A stretch of DNA of 64,000 bases from Rhodothermales bacterium (GTDB lineage: Bacteria > Bacteroidota > Rhodothermia > Rhodothermales > JAHQVL01): positions 62,001 to 126,000 of the forward strand of contig JAWKNW010000009.1 in the NCBI GenBank assembly GCA_041391505.1, read 5' to 3'. Made by a program: the position numbers and the translations under genes. The notes under the pieces are model-generated. The model worked only from the letters and a program-made list of their open reading frames with translations, had not been told where the DNA came from and searched no databases. Position 1 is the first letter of the stretch, and each line of letters opens with the position of its first letter. This document shows positions 1 through 7,994 of this stretch, piece after piece.

Positions 1-512
1 AGTTGCTTGCCGTTGTACCGCTGCTCGAACTTGCTGTCGGTGATCTCGGCGCCCAGGCCCGGCGTTTCCTTTTCGTGTCCGAAAACCACGCCGTGCACGG
101 TGTTCAGGTCCTCGTCGAGGGCCAGGAACGCGCTGATCGGCCCCCAGAGGCCATTTCCCTGCAGCGGCACGATGTAGTTCGTGCGATCTCCGTTCTTATA
201 GATGAAGATCGGGAGCTGGCGTTCCGCCGGATCCTTCTTTGACTCCTTTTTAATATCGAGCGCGAAGGCGCTGGCGCCCGGCACGACATCGCCCGAGGCG
301 TTGACGACGACTTCCTCGATGTACTGGTTGTAGTCGGCTTCGGCGGTCGCAGGATTGACATCCATGACGCTCTGCAGGATGGCGATGCGCTTCGCCTGCG
401 CTTCGTTCGCCTCCTGGAGCGGGCGTAGCCCCGTAGCGGCGAGCGCGAGGGCGACCGCCACGAGGGCCGTCACGCCTAACGCGTAGAGAAACGTATAGCT
501 ATTTGAGTGCAC
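1..512 (-). CDS. nqrC: Na+-translocating NADH:quinone reductase subunit C, 3' end outside window
   Basis: NqrC is a membrane-anchored subunit of the sodium-pumping NADH:ubiquinone reductase and normally carries a covalently bound FMN. The visible N-terminal 170 residues show one membrane helix at about residues 8-30, followed by a periplasmic-type domain containing the family-like stretch GHEKETPGLGAEI. The FMN-attachment threonine lies further on, beyond the window edge. I chose the GTG at 512 because GGAGG sits about 8 bases upstream and the reading frame overlaps the nqrB stop by 14 bases, which suggests translational coupling. The order nqrA-nqrB-nqrC is the usual one, and nqrDEF would be expected to the left. 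An ATG start is not available near the N-terminus. Confidence 0.93.
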   Translation of the reverse strand, partial: MHSNSYTFLYALGVTALVAVALALAATGLRPLQEANEAQAKRIAILQSVMDVNPATAEADYNQYIEEVVVNASGDVVPGASAFALDIKKESKKDPAERQLPIFIYKNGDRTNYIVPLQGNGLWGPISAFLALDEDLNTVHGVVFGHEKETPGLGAEITDSKFEQRYNGKQ

Positions 513-1683
513 GGCTGAGCCTCCGTTTGATATTGCCCTGGACGACGATGTGATCGATGGTCGGCGCGAACACGTTCATCAGCAGAATCGCGAGCATCCA
601 GCCTTCAGGATAGGCCGGGTTGAGCACGCGGATGATCATGCCGAAAACGCCGATCAGCAGTCCGTAGATGTATTTGCCCCGGGTGGTCTGCGCCGCCGTC
701 ACCGGGTCGGTCGCCATGAACACCGTGGCGAAGAGCATGCTGCCCATGAAAATGTGGTAGTGGGGCGGCACGCCGTGGTAGGGGGCGATGCCCGTCAGCG
801 AGAAGACGACGGCGGTCACGTACGCGCCGGCGAGCACGCTCGCCATGATCCGCCAGCTGCCGATGCCCGTCACCAGGAGGATCAGCGCGCCGATGCCGAT
901 GGCGATCGCGGACGTCTCGCCGATGGAGCCCGGGATCGTGCCTGTGATGAAGCTCGTCAGGTCGTACGTCACATGTTTCACCGCGGCGAGGCCGGCCATG
1001 CCGTCGAGGTAGCCCGCGCCCAGCGGCGTCGCGCCGGAGAAGCCGTCGACGAACTGCGACGCGTCGCCGGCGACCCACACGGCGTCGCCCGACATGTAGG
1101 TCGGATACGCGAAAAACAGAAAGACGCGCGCCGTGAGGGCGACGTTGAGAATGTTCATCCCCGTGCCGCCGAACGCCTCCTTGCCGAGCACGACCGCAAA
1201 GGCCGTCGCCAGCGCGACCATCCACAGCGGAATCGTCGGCGGCATCACCAGCGGAATGAGCATGCCCGAAACCAGGAAGCCCTCGTTTACGGGATGTTTC
1301 TTGGCGATTGCGATGCCGAACTCGATGCCCAGACCGACGCCGTAGGAGACGATCACGATCGGCAGCACCTTCAGCGCGCCGAAGAGCAGCTTGTCCATGA
1401 AGCCTTCGCCGGCGCCGGTCAGCTGCCCCAGCGCCAGAAAGTGCTGGTGGCCCACGTTCCAGATGCCAAACAGCAGGCAGGGCACCAGGGCGATCACGAC
1501 GGTGAACATCGTCCGTTTCAGGTCGATGCCGTCCTTGATGTGCGTTCCGCCGGGGTCGGCGGCGTGGCCCGGCACGAAGAGGAACGTCTCCAGCGCGTCG
1601 TAGCCGTAGTAGTACTTCTCTAACTTGCCTCCTTTCTCGAAATGCGGACGTACCTTTTCGAGAAGGTTTTCGAACAGTTTCAT
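499..1683 (-). CDS. nqrB: Na+-translocating NADH:quinone reductase subunit B
   Basis: This is an integral membrane subunit of the Na+-NQR complex, 394 residues, close to the usual length. It has multiple hydrophobic helices after a short cytoplasmic N-terminus that begins MKLFENLLEKVRPHF. The SGAT motif that carries covalent FMN in this family is present, with its threonine at about residue 219 (FSGATPLG). The ATG at 1683 is preceded by AGGAG at about 9 bases; longer in-frame extensions run back into nqrA and look non-coding. It lies 35 bases after nqrA and overlaps nqrC by 14 bases, so the three genes are probably one transcript. Confidence 0.96.
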   Translation of the reverse strand: MKLFENLLEKVRPHFEKGGKLEKYYYGYDALETFLFVPGHAADPGGTHIKDGIDLKRTMFTVVIALVPCLLFGIWNVGHQHFLALGQLTGAGEGFMDKLLFGALKVLPIVIVSYGVGLGIEFGIAIAKKHPVNEGFLVSGMLIPLVMPPTIPLWMVALATAFAVVLGKEAFGGTGMNILNVALTARVFLFFAYPTYMSGDAVWVAGDASQFVDGFSGATPLGAGYLDGMAGLAAVKHVTYDLTSFITGTIPGSIGETSAIAIGIGALILLVTGIGSWRIMASVLAGAYVTAVVFSLTGIAPYHGVPPHYHIFMGSMLFATVFMATDPVTAAQTTRGKYIYGLLIGVFGMIIRVLNPAYPEGWMLAILLMNVFAPTIDHIVVQGNIKRRLSRALK

Positions 1684-1718
1684 AAGCGCGTCTCCTGAGA
1701 CGTCCTGACTTGGTTGTG

Positions 1719-3068
1719 TTATCCTTCCACGCGCATGGCGTCGAGCCCTTCGCGCAGGATGGCCTGTACAGGTTGTTTGGAAGTGCACACGAACTCGCAC
1801 AGTGCCAGGTCTTCCTCTACCACCTCGTAGATGCCGAGCCCCTCCATCTCATCGAAGTCGCGGTACATGATGGACTTGATCAGGTGCTGGGGATACAGAT
1901 CCATCGGCAAGACTTCCTCGTACTGTCCCGTCATCACGTAGGCGCGCAGTTCGCCGTGGTTGTTGGTGTTGACGTGGAATTCCCGGTTCGGGAAGAGATA
2001 CGAAAGGAAGGTGCGCGACAGGGAAGGACGGGGGTACGACGGCAGCAGCCAGCCGAGGAATTCCGGTTTGTCGCCCTCCTCGATGACGGTCAGCTGATCG
2101 TCGAACAGACTCATGAAGCCGTCGGCGGCGATCCGGGTGCCGGTAAGCGGGTTGCCCGAAATCATGCGGACGTGGTCGGTTTTCAGGTTGCCCTCGATGA
2201 GGGGCTTGATCGCCGCGCCGATGCGGGTCTGGAAATACCCCGTTTTTTTGAGTTCGTCGCCGGCGACCGCGATCGTCCGCTGCGCATCGTAGATGCCCTC
2301 AGCGACGAGACGGCCGATGATCGCCACGTCCTGCGGCTTGAGCACCCACACCACGTCGCTCTTGTTGATGGGCGCTACATGATGGATGTGCACGCCGACA
2401 TTGCCGGCCGGGTGCGGCCCCTCGAAGCTGTGCTTGACGACGCCTTCCGCGCGGGTGAAGACTTCCGGCGAACCGGGTCCCAGCCCCAGATGCACGCGGC
2501 CGCTGGTCAGTTTGCCGAGCACGCGGAGCCCCTGCTGGAACGCCGTCTCCTTCCCCTTCATCAGCATCCCGTAGTCGGGTGCCAGGGGCGCCGTGTCGAA
2601 GCACGAGATAAAGATGTCGCGCGGCACGGCGGTGGGATCGGGCACAATGTTAAACGGGCGCTGGCGCATCAGCACCCAGGCGCCCGATTTCAGGAGGTAC
2701 TGCACGATGTCTTCGCGCGATGCCTGGTCGGATAGCCGGCCGTGGTCGTAGAAGTCCATCGTCGAGTCCGCCAGCATGACCACCGCCTCGATCGCGCGTT
2801 TGGCTCCGCGCCGCACCTCGACGATCTCGCCGCTCACCGGAGCGCAGTACTGCACATTAGGCGACGGCTTATCGAAGTACAGGGGTTGCCCTGCCTTGAT
2901 TTCATCGCCTTCCTTGACGTGGAGCTTGGGGATAGGAGCAATGCCGTGAATGTCGCCCGGTTTGAGGGCAAAAAGCTTCGGCTGCTCAATGCTGAGGAAC
3001 GTTTTTTCCGCTTTACCGAGCAGATTGATGTCGTATCCTCGCTTGAGCTTGATGACGCTATTGTTCAT
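1719..3068 (-). CDS. nqrA: Na+-translocating NADH:quinone reductase subunit A
   Basis: This is the peripheral subunit of the Na+-NQR complex, 449 residues from the ATG at 3068, matching the family length. The N-terminus (VIKLKRGYDINLLG) is the typical NqrA opening. An in-frame ATG at 3089 would add seven residues (MPRNQAF) but is less family-like. NqrA-type segments such as HVKEGDEIKAGQPLYFDK (lipoyl/Rnf-C-like fold) and GNPLTGTRI are visible. It is the first gene of the leftward nqr operon. Neither candidate start has a strong Shine-Dalgarno sequence. The roughly 230 bases upstream, up to the neighbouring small gene, must hold the promoter, but I cannot identify its elements. Confidence 0.95.
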   Translation of the reverse strand: MNNSVIKLKRGYDINLLGKAEKTFLSIEQPKLFALKPGDIHGIAPIPKLHVKEGDEIKAGQPLYFDKPSPNVQYCAPVSGEIVEVRRGAKRAIEAVVMLADSTMDFYDHGRLSDQASREDIVQYLLKSGAWVLMRQRPFNIVPDPTAVPRDIFISCFDTAPLAPDYGMLMKGKETAFQQGLRVLGKLTSGRVHLGLGPGSPEVFTRAEGVVKHSFEGPHPAGNVGVHIHHVAPINKSDVVWVLKPQDVAIIGRLVAEGIYDAQRTIAVAGDELKKTGYFQTRIGAAIKPLIEGNLKTDHVRMISGNPLTGTRIAADGFMSLFDDQLTVIEEGDKPEFLGWLLPSYPRPSLSRTFLSYLFPNREFHVNTNNHGELRAYVMTGQYEEVLPMDLYPQHLIKSIMYRDFDEMEGLGIYEVVEEDLALCEFVCTSKQPVQAILREGLDAMRVEG

Positions 3069-3299
3069 AAAGGCCTGATTTCGGGGCATTTACCGCCAGA
3101 AAAGTGGTCTAACACACGTATGAAAGGCAGCTTGCATGCCATCTTCACGGTATCGGCGGCTTTAACGCCGCATTTTACCGATTCCTTTCCTGCATCGCTT
3201 ACTTTCACGGATTTTTAATACCCCCCACGCTGCGTTCGTGAGGGCACCTGCCAAAATGAACCGGAATCGCCGTTCCGCCTTTTCGCGCACGCACCGGGT

Positions 3300-3653
3300 T
3301 CAGTAGATCTCGATCTGTTCGATGGCATAACCCTGGCAGGCGATCAGGAGCCGTTCCAGCTCCGGGGGCTCGATCGCCGTGCTGCGGAGCCGCATCTCGA
3401 AGCCGGCGAATACGATCTGAAACTGGGACCCGCCCAGCCCGCGCGCGATGAAAAGCAGCGTCCCGAAAAGGGGCAGCAGGTCGTCCAGGCGCTCGGAGTC
3501 GAGGCGGATTTCCAGATCGGGCGCCCGGAACGCGACGCGCCGTTCGGGCTGGCCCACCGTGACCGAATGCGGGTGATCGGACAACTGGGCGAGCAACAGC
3601 TCGCCCAGTCGTTCCTTCGATATATTCGGCGCGTAGATCGGCAGGATGAACAT
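3300..3653 (-). CDS. Hypothetical protein, 117 aa
   Basis: I do not recognise this protein. It is soluble-looking, begins MFILPIYAPNISKERL and ends in EQIEIY. It has alternating hydrophobic and charged residues suggesting a mixed alpha/beta fold, with no signal peptide, membrane helix or obvious catalytic motif. It lies on the same strand as mdh upstream and nqrA downstream but is separated from mdh by the inverted word repeat at 3661-3757, so co-transcription with mdh is uncertain. The opposite strand carries no convincing alternative gene. Codon composition looks like that of its neighbours. Confidence 0.6.
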   Translation of the reverse strand: MFILPIYAPNISKERLGELLLAQLSDHPHSVTVGQPERRVAFRAPDLEIRLDSERLDDLLPLFGTLLFIARGLGGSQFQIVFAGFEMRLRSTAIEPPELERLLIACQGYAIEQIEIY

Positions 3654-3660
3654 GAAGGGG

Positions 3661-3757
3661 TAGCAGGTTTCAGGTTATAGGTTCCAGGTTAACAACCGGG
3701 TGCAAGTCATGGGACTGCCTCATCCAACCTGGAACCTGGAACCTGCTACCTGGAACC
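3661..3757. repeat. Inverted array of AGGTTCC-type words
   Basis: The left arm (3661-3690) is built from repeats of the word CAGGTT/AGGTTCC. The right arm (3726-3757) carries the reverse complement, AACCTGGAACC words. About 35 bases of unrelated spacer separate them. The arms can form a long imperfect hairpin. It starts 4 bases after the mdh stop codon in the direction of mdh transcription, so a terminator or mRNA-end role is possible. The same architecture with other words recurs in the window. Confidence 0.7.
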
Positions 3758-3760
3758 CCT

Positions 3761-4696
3761 TCACCCCTGCGCGTCGAGCCGTTCGAGTGCTTCGATGTTG
3801 GTGCGCACGTTTTCCGCCGAGGCGTTCAGCATGGCGCGTTCGGCGTCGGTGAGCGGGATATCGAGCACCTTCTGCACGCCGCCCGTGCCGAGGCGGACGG
3901 GCACGCCGATGAACAGGTCGTTCAGGCCGTACTGCCCGTTGACCATGGCCGCGCACGGGAGGACGCGACCGGAATTTTTGACGATGGCTTCCGCCATTTC
4001 GGCGGCCGCGGCGCCCGGGGCATACCACGCGGAGGTGCCCATCAGCTTGACGATCTCGCCGCCGCCAAACTTCGTTCGTTCGACGATCGCGTCGATCTTT
4101 TCCGCCGGCATCAGCTCCGGCAGCGGGATCCCGCCGACGGTCGTGTAGCGGGGCAGGGGCACCATGGTGTCGCCATGGCCGCCCATCAGCAGCGCCTGGA
4201 TGTCGCGCACGGAGCAGCCGAGTTCGGCGGCGATGAAGGCGCGGTAGCGGGCCGTATCCAGCACGCCGGCCATGCCCATCACGCGTTCGCTCGGGAAGCC
4301 GCTTTTTTTGTAGGCAACGTACGTCATCACGTCGAGCGGATTCGAAACGACGATGAGGATGGCGTTCGGGCTGTGGGCGACCAGCTGCTCGGTGACGGCG
4401 CGTACGATGCGCGCGTTGATCGAAAGCAGGTCGTCGCGGCTCATGCCCGGCTTGCGGGGCGAGCCGGCAGTGATGATCGCGATGTCGGTGCCGGCCGTAT
4501 CCTTGTAATGGTTGGTGCCGACGACGCGCGTATCGAAGAGGTGGATCGGGGCGGACTGCTGGATGTCCAGCGCCTTGCCCTGGGGAAGGCCTTCGACGAT
4601 GTCGATCAGGACGACTTCGTCCACCATATCCTTGCGGGCCACGCAGTCGGCCGCGGTGGCGCCCACATTCCCAGCGCCTATGACGGTAATTTTCAT
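3761..4696 (-). CDS. mdh: Malate dehydrogenase (NAD-dependent, LDH-like)
   Basis: This enzyme oxidises malate to oxaloacetate with NAD+ in the TCA cycle and is cytoplasmic. It is 311 residues from the ATG at 4696, the usual length for the LDH-like MDH class of Chlorobi and Bacteroidota. The NAD-binding motif GAGNVGATAA is at the N-terminus. The substrate-binding arginines follow in AGSPRKPGMSRDDL, and the catalytic histidine is in the motif GGHGDTMVP. Upstream in-frame sequence to 4819 is low-complexity and unlikely to be coding. The gene diverges from the SixA-like gene across about 200 bases that contain a 14-bp perfect palindrome. Confidence 0.96.
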   Translation of the reverse strand: MKITVIGAGNVGATAADCVARKDMVDEVVLIDIVEGLPQGKALDIQQSAPIHLFDTRVVGTNHYKDTAGTDIAIITAGSPRKPGMSRDDLLSINARIVRAVTEQLVAHSPNAILIVVSNPLDVMTYVAYKKSGFPSERVMGMAGVLDTARYRAFIAAELGCSVRDIQALLMGGHGDTMVPLPRYTTVGGIPLPELMPAEKIDAIVERTKFGGGEIVKLMGTSAWYAPGAAAAEMAEAIVKNSGRVLPCAAMVNGQYGLNDLFIGVPVRLGTGGVQKVLDIPLTDAERAMLNASAENVRTNIEALERLDAQG

Positions 4697-4831
4697 GATC
4701 TCTGCTCTAGTTCTGGTACCTGGGGTGTCTCGGCTGCCGCATTGCGGGGCGCGCGCCGCCGAAGCGCTTTTTCTACGATCGGCACGACAGTCGGGCCGAT
4801 GTTTGCGCCATGGAATCACGCCATACTACTG

Positions 4832-4845
4832 TTTGCCCGGGCAAA
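4832..4845. promoter_or_regulatory. 14-bp perfect palindrome in the mdh/sixA divergent spacer
   Basis: The sequence TTTGCCCGGGCAAA is a perfect palindrome lying between divergently transcribed genes, 136 bases from the mdh start and 48 bases from the phosphatase start. This placement suits a dimeric regulator site. No partner regulator is encoded next to it, so the role is inferred from position and symmetry only. Confidence 0.35.
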
Positions 4846-4892
4846 AGCCCTACCTTGTTGTGCCAATATTTCTAGAAAACGGATCCACAGGC

Positions 4893-5387
4893 ATGAAGCT
4901 CATCGTCATGCGTCACGGCAGAGCCGAAACGCCGCGCGCCACACTGCCCGACAGCGAGCGCGCGCTGACCGCACAGGGAAAGGCGCTGATATCCTCGCAG
5001 GGTATCGCCATGGCGCGGGGGGGACTGAAGCCGGACGTCGTTTTTTGCAGTCCGTACCTGCGGGCCCGGCAGACGGCCTCCCTGCTCTGCGAGGCATTCG
5101 AGCTGGAGCCGCTCGTCGTGCGATCGCTCGGCCCCGGCGCCGATCTCGAGGCCTACGGGGCGCTGGTGGACGAGTGGGCGGGGTCGGGATGCCTCCTCAC
5201 CGTGCACCATCAGCCGGATGTGTCGGGCGTCATCTACGCCCTGTCCGGGATCCACGTGCCGATGGGAGAGGGGTATGCGGCCGTCCTGGATGTGCGGCGG
5301 ATCGCCGCCGGCGGCGCGGTGCTGGCCGGGTTCTACGAAGCCGGCGTCATGGCCCGGCTGGGCGGATTCAAGGAGAGTGGTTACTGA
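4893..5387 (+). CDS. sixA: SixA-like phosphohistidine phosphatase
   Basis: This is a histidine-phosphatase-superfamily protein of 164 residues, the short SixA length. The N-terminal catalytic RHG motif is present (MKLIVMRHGRAETPR). The conserved arginine and serine region follows (FCSPYLRARQTA). The second catalytic histidine is in LLTVHHQPDV. SixA enzymes dephosphorylate phosphohistidine in phosphotransfer proteins; the substrate here is unknown. I chose the ATG at 4893 because the RHG motif must lie within the first ten residues; upstream in-frame sequence is antisense to mdh. The 3' end overlaps the convergent gene at 5381-5836 by 7 bases. Confidence 0.88.
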   Translation: MKLIVMRHGRAETPRATLPDSERALTAQGKALISSQGIAMARGGLKPDVVFCSPYLRARQTASLLCEAFELEPLVVRSLGPGADLEAYGALVDEWAGSGCLLTVHHQPDVSGVIYALSGIHVPMGEGYAAVLDVRRIAAGGAVLAGFYEAGVMARLGGFKESGY

Positions 5388-5836
5388 CCGGCGTCGAGCT
5401 GCGTCTCGGCGACCGAGGTCGATTCGACGAGCGAGGAGACCACGGCGACGATGTCGCGGTCGCTGATGCCGTTCACGGTCAGGGTGACGCGGGTGCCCAG
5501 CGACTGGTTGGTGCCGATGATGACGAGGCCGCGTTCGTCCGCCCGGTAGTTGAAGGTGCCGTTGAGCGTGACGTGGGGATCCTGCAGCGTGAGGGCCTCG
5601 AAGCTGAACCCGGTGAAGTCGGCCATGTTGTCCCGCGCGGCGCCGGCCTGGCCGCCGAACGCCGCCGGCCGGATCTTCCAGGCCTGGGCCTGATTGGCGA
5701 CGTTTATGGCGTCGGACACGAGCGCATCGGCATTCGATTTCCGCATGTTCTCCTGGAACATGAAGAGGCCGGCGACGACAGCGAGCGCCACGATGACAAG
5801 GCTCAGTACGAGCAGGAGAAGCTGTTGCTGACCCAT
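5381..5836 (-). CDS. Short membrane-anchored protein, pilin-like architecture
   Basis: This is a 151-residue protein starting MGQQQLLLLVLSLVIV, so a single membrane helix begins almost at the first residue (about 5-27). A polar domain follows, with a helix-like stretch continuing from the membrane segment and a beta-rich C-terminus. This resembles type IV pilin-like or minor-pilin architecture, but no canonical prepilin peptidase site (glycine followed by Phe-x4-Glu) is evident. The three genes at 17450-20527 share the same N-terminal layout. It ends inside the convergent SixA-like gene by 7 bases. The function is unknown. Confidence 0.72.
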   Translation of the reverse strand: MGQQQLLLLVLSLVIVALAVVAGLFMFQENMRKSNADALVSDAINVANQAQAWKIRPAAFGGQAGAARDNMADFTGFSFEALTLQDPHVTLNGTFNYRADERGLVIIGTNQSLGTRVTLTVNGISDRDIVAVVSSLVESTSVAETQLDAGQ

Positions 5837-6152
5837 GGATCCGGGGGGTGATTGGGCACAAAAGCCAGCGCGGAGCCGCGCCCGGCCGGAGAAAAAATTG
5901 AAGAGGTTTTATAGACCTCACCGCGTTACAGTTCCCGCCGCGCGCAGGTTTAATCCGCCCCGCGCAGCGACGGCAAGATGGCCTACGCGGTGATGGAACT
6001 GCAACGGGTGTGGGGCTTATCTTAGGACCGGCGTCCAGCGGGATCCTTCGCGGCGTCCGACGATCCTGACCGGTGTTCGCATCCTGTGTTCACCATCCGT
6101 CAGGATTCCCTGTATATCTCGTGCACGCGCCGGCCCCAAAGGAAGCAGTCGT
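5837..6152. other. Intergenic region between divergent genes
   Basis: This 316-base spacer separates the leftward membrane-anchored gene from the rightward exonuclease fusion. No credible gene is seen. It holds a small hairpin at 5903-5919 (GAGGT paired with ACCTC) and the inverted repeat at 6063-6106 described separately. Promoters for both neighbours must lie here, but I cannot assign boxes. Confidence 0.6.
6063..6106. repeat. Inverted repeat upstream of the exonuclease fusion gene
   Basis: ATCCTGAC at 6063-6070 is matched by GTCAGGAT at 6099-6106. Inner pairing (CGGTG with CACC, plus a small bulge) extends the stem toward 12-13 pairs. The element ends 47 bases before the ATG at 6153, so it could be a leader hairpin or an operator. 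No T-run follows. Confidence 0.45.
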
Positions 6153-7844
6153 ATGTCGTTTTCCGGCATTCCGTTTATCGTAACCGACACCGAGACCACC
6201 GGTCACCAGGCGGATGACGGCCGGATCATCGAAATCGCCGCGGTGAAAGTCGTGGACGGCCGGATCGTCGACCGGTACGCGCAGCTCATCAACCCGGGCC
6301 GGTCGATCCCGTCCCGCATCACGCGGTTGACGGGCATCACGACCGGGATGGTGTTCGACCAGCCGAACGTGCAGGCCGTGCTCCCGTCGTATCTGGCGTT
6401 TCTCGGGGACGGCGTGCTCGTCGCGCACAATCTGTCGTTCGATCTCGGGTTCATCAACGCGGAGCTGCGCCGCATCGGCCGGCCCCAGCTGGAGGTGCCC
6501 ACGCTCTGCACGCTGCGCCTCGCCCGGCGGCTGCTGCGCGGGCTGCGATCGAAGGGGCTGAGCGGGCTCGCCGCGTTTTACAACATCACCGTGGAGGGTC
6601 GCCACCGCGCGCTCGGCGACGCCCTGGCCACGGCGGAGGTGCTGATCCGTTTCCTGCGGCGCGTGACCTACGAATACGGGATCGAATCCCTGGAGGAACT
6701 GCTCGCCTTCCAGTTTCGCACGTACGGCCGGCCATCCCCGATGAGCGGTGCCCGCGGCGCACTGACCGAGAAGCTGCGGCTGCTGCCCGATCGTCCGGGC
6801 GTCTATTACATGAAGGACGCCCAGGGACGGATCATCTATGTGGGAAAGGCGAAAAGCCTGCAGTCGCGGGTGCGCAGTTATTTCACGTCGATCGAGGCCC
6901 ACAACGCCCGGTTGCGGACGATGATCGACATCGTGCAGGACGTGGTCTGGGAAGAGATGACGTCCGAACTGGAGGCGCTGATCCACGAATCCCGCCAGAT
7001 CAAGAAGCTGACGCCCCGTTTTAACCAGGCGCAGCTGCGCTACAAGCATCGGCAGTTCTTGCGCATCGACGAGACCGCGGCGTTTCCGCGGCTGACGGTG
7101 AGCCCGATCCTGGTGGACGACGGGGCGACGTATTTCGGGCCCTTGGCGAGCCGGCGCGAGGCCGAGATGATCGTCGACCTCGTGGAGCGGTGGTACCTCG
7201 TCCGGCCCTGTACCGACACCGCGTTCGGGGCGGGGCAGTCGTGCCTCTATGCCGAAATCGGACGCTGCCAGGCCCCGTGCGAGGGGCAGGTGGACGCCGC
7301 GACCTACCGGAAGCAGGTCGAGCAGGTGCGCGCGTTTCTCGCCGGCCAGGACGCCTCGGTCATCCCGTTTCTCGACGAGGCGATGCGGCGCGCGTCCCGC
7401 GAGATGCAGTTCGAGGATGCCGCCCGCTACCGGGACCTCCTCGAACTCGTCACCCGGCTGCTCGACCGGCAGCGGTGCATCGCCGCCCCCGTGATGGAGC
7501 ACCATGCGGTGGTCGTGTCCGACGAACCCGGCGGCGGCCGGCGGCTGGTGATGGCGATTCGCTATGGCCGGCTCGTCCGTTCCATGATCTGCGCGACCCC
7601 GCTCGACCTCGGCGAATTGGAGCGGATCCGCGCCTTCGTCCGCAGCGCCTTCGAGGAGGACGCGCACCGGCCGGAGTCCTACCTGAAGCCGGAAATCGAG
7701 GAGGTGCGCCTGCTGGTGCACTGGCTTTTTACCCATCAGGAATCCATCCGGCAGGAGAACTGGGACGAGGAGCAGGACGCCGGCCTGTTCACCGATCGGG
7801 TCGTCGAGGCGATCGCCGGTTTTTCCACGGCGGTGCAGGGCTGA
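6153..7844 (+). CDS. DEDDh 3'-5' exonuclease fused to GIY-YIG nuclease with UVR motif
   Basis: This 563-residue fusion has three parts. Residues 1-170 form a DnaQ-like DEDDh exonuclease: ExoI is VTDTETTG, ExoII is HNLSFDLGFINAE, and ExoIII has HRALGDALATAE. From about residue 205 there is a UvrC/Cho-type GIY-YIG nuclease (PGVYYMKDAQGRIIYVGKAK), with the family glutamate in ELEALIHESRQIKK. At about 405-435 a UVR-type helix pair follows (EMQFEDAARYRDLL), a UvrB-contact motif in UvrC proteins. The same combination is known in actinobacteria (for example Rv2191 of Mycobacterium tuberculosis) and is thought to act in DNA repair. No UvrC C-terminal RNase H-like or HhH domain is present. All core motifs look intact. 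Confidence 0.9.
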   Translation: MSFSGIPFIVTDTETTGHQADDGRIIEIAAVKVVDGRIVDRYAQLINPGRSIPSRITRLTGITTGMVFDQPNVQAVLPSYLAFLGDGVLVAHNLSFDLGFINAELRRIGRPQLEVPTLCTLRLARRLLRGLRSKGLSGLAAFYNITVEGRHRALGDALATAEVLIRFLRRVTYEYGIESLEELLAFQFRTYGRPSPMSGARGALTEKLRLLPDRPGVYYMKDAQGRIIYVGKAKSLQSRVRSYFTSIEAHNARLRTMIDIVQDVVWEEMTSELEALIHESRQIKKLTPRFNQAQLRYKHRQFLRIDETAAFPRLTVSPILVDDGATYFGPLASRREAEMIVDLVERWYLVRPCTDTAFGAGQSCLYAEIGRCQAPCEGQVDAATYRKQVEQVRAFLAGQDASVIPFLDEAMRRASREMQFEDAARYRDLLELVTRLLDRQRCIAAPVMEHHAVVVSDEPGGGRRLVMAIRYGRLVRSMICATPLDLGELERIRAFVRSAFEEDAHRPESYLKPEIEEVRLLVHWLFTHQESIRQENWDEEQDAGLFTDRVVEAIAGFSTAVQG

Positions 7845-7994
7845 GGAGAATCGGTTAAGCGGTTTGCCCCGGGTTCGTTTTCGAGTATTTTCCGGGCGGG
7901 GCGGGATACACCTCGCCGGATGCCGGCCCCTTCGCCGCGCGCCGATCCGAGGCCGGGCGGATGCCGGCGATCAACACGGACCCGAGACGACGCC

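Noticed and set aside
4832..4860. Bacteroidota -33/-7 promoter at TTTG and TACCTTG
   Set aside because: The spacing between the boxes is 15 rather than about 19 bases, so the match is not convincing.
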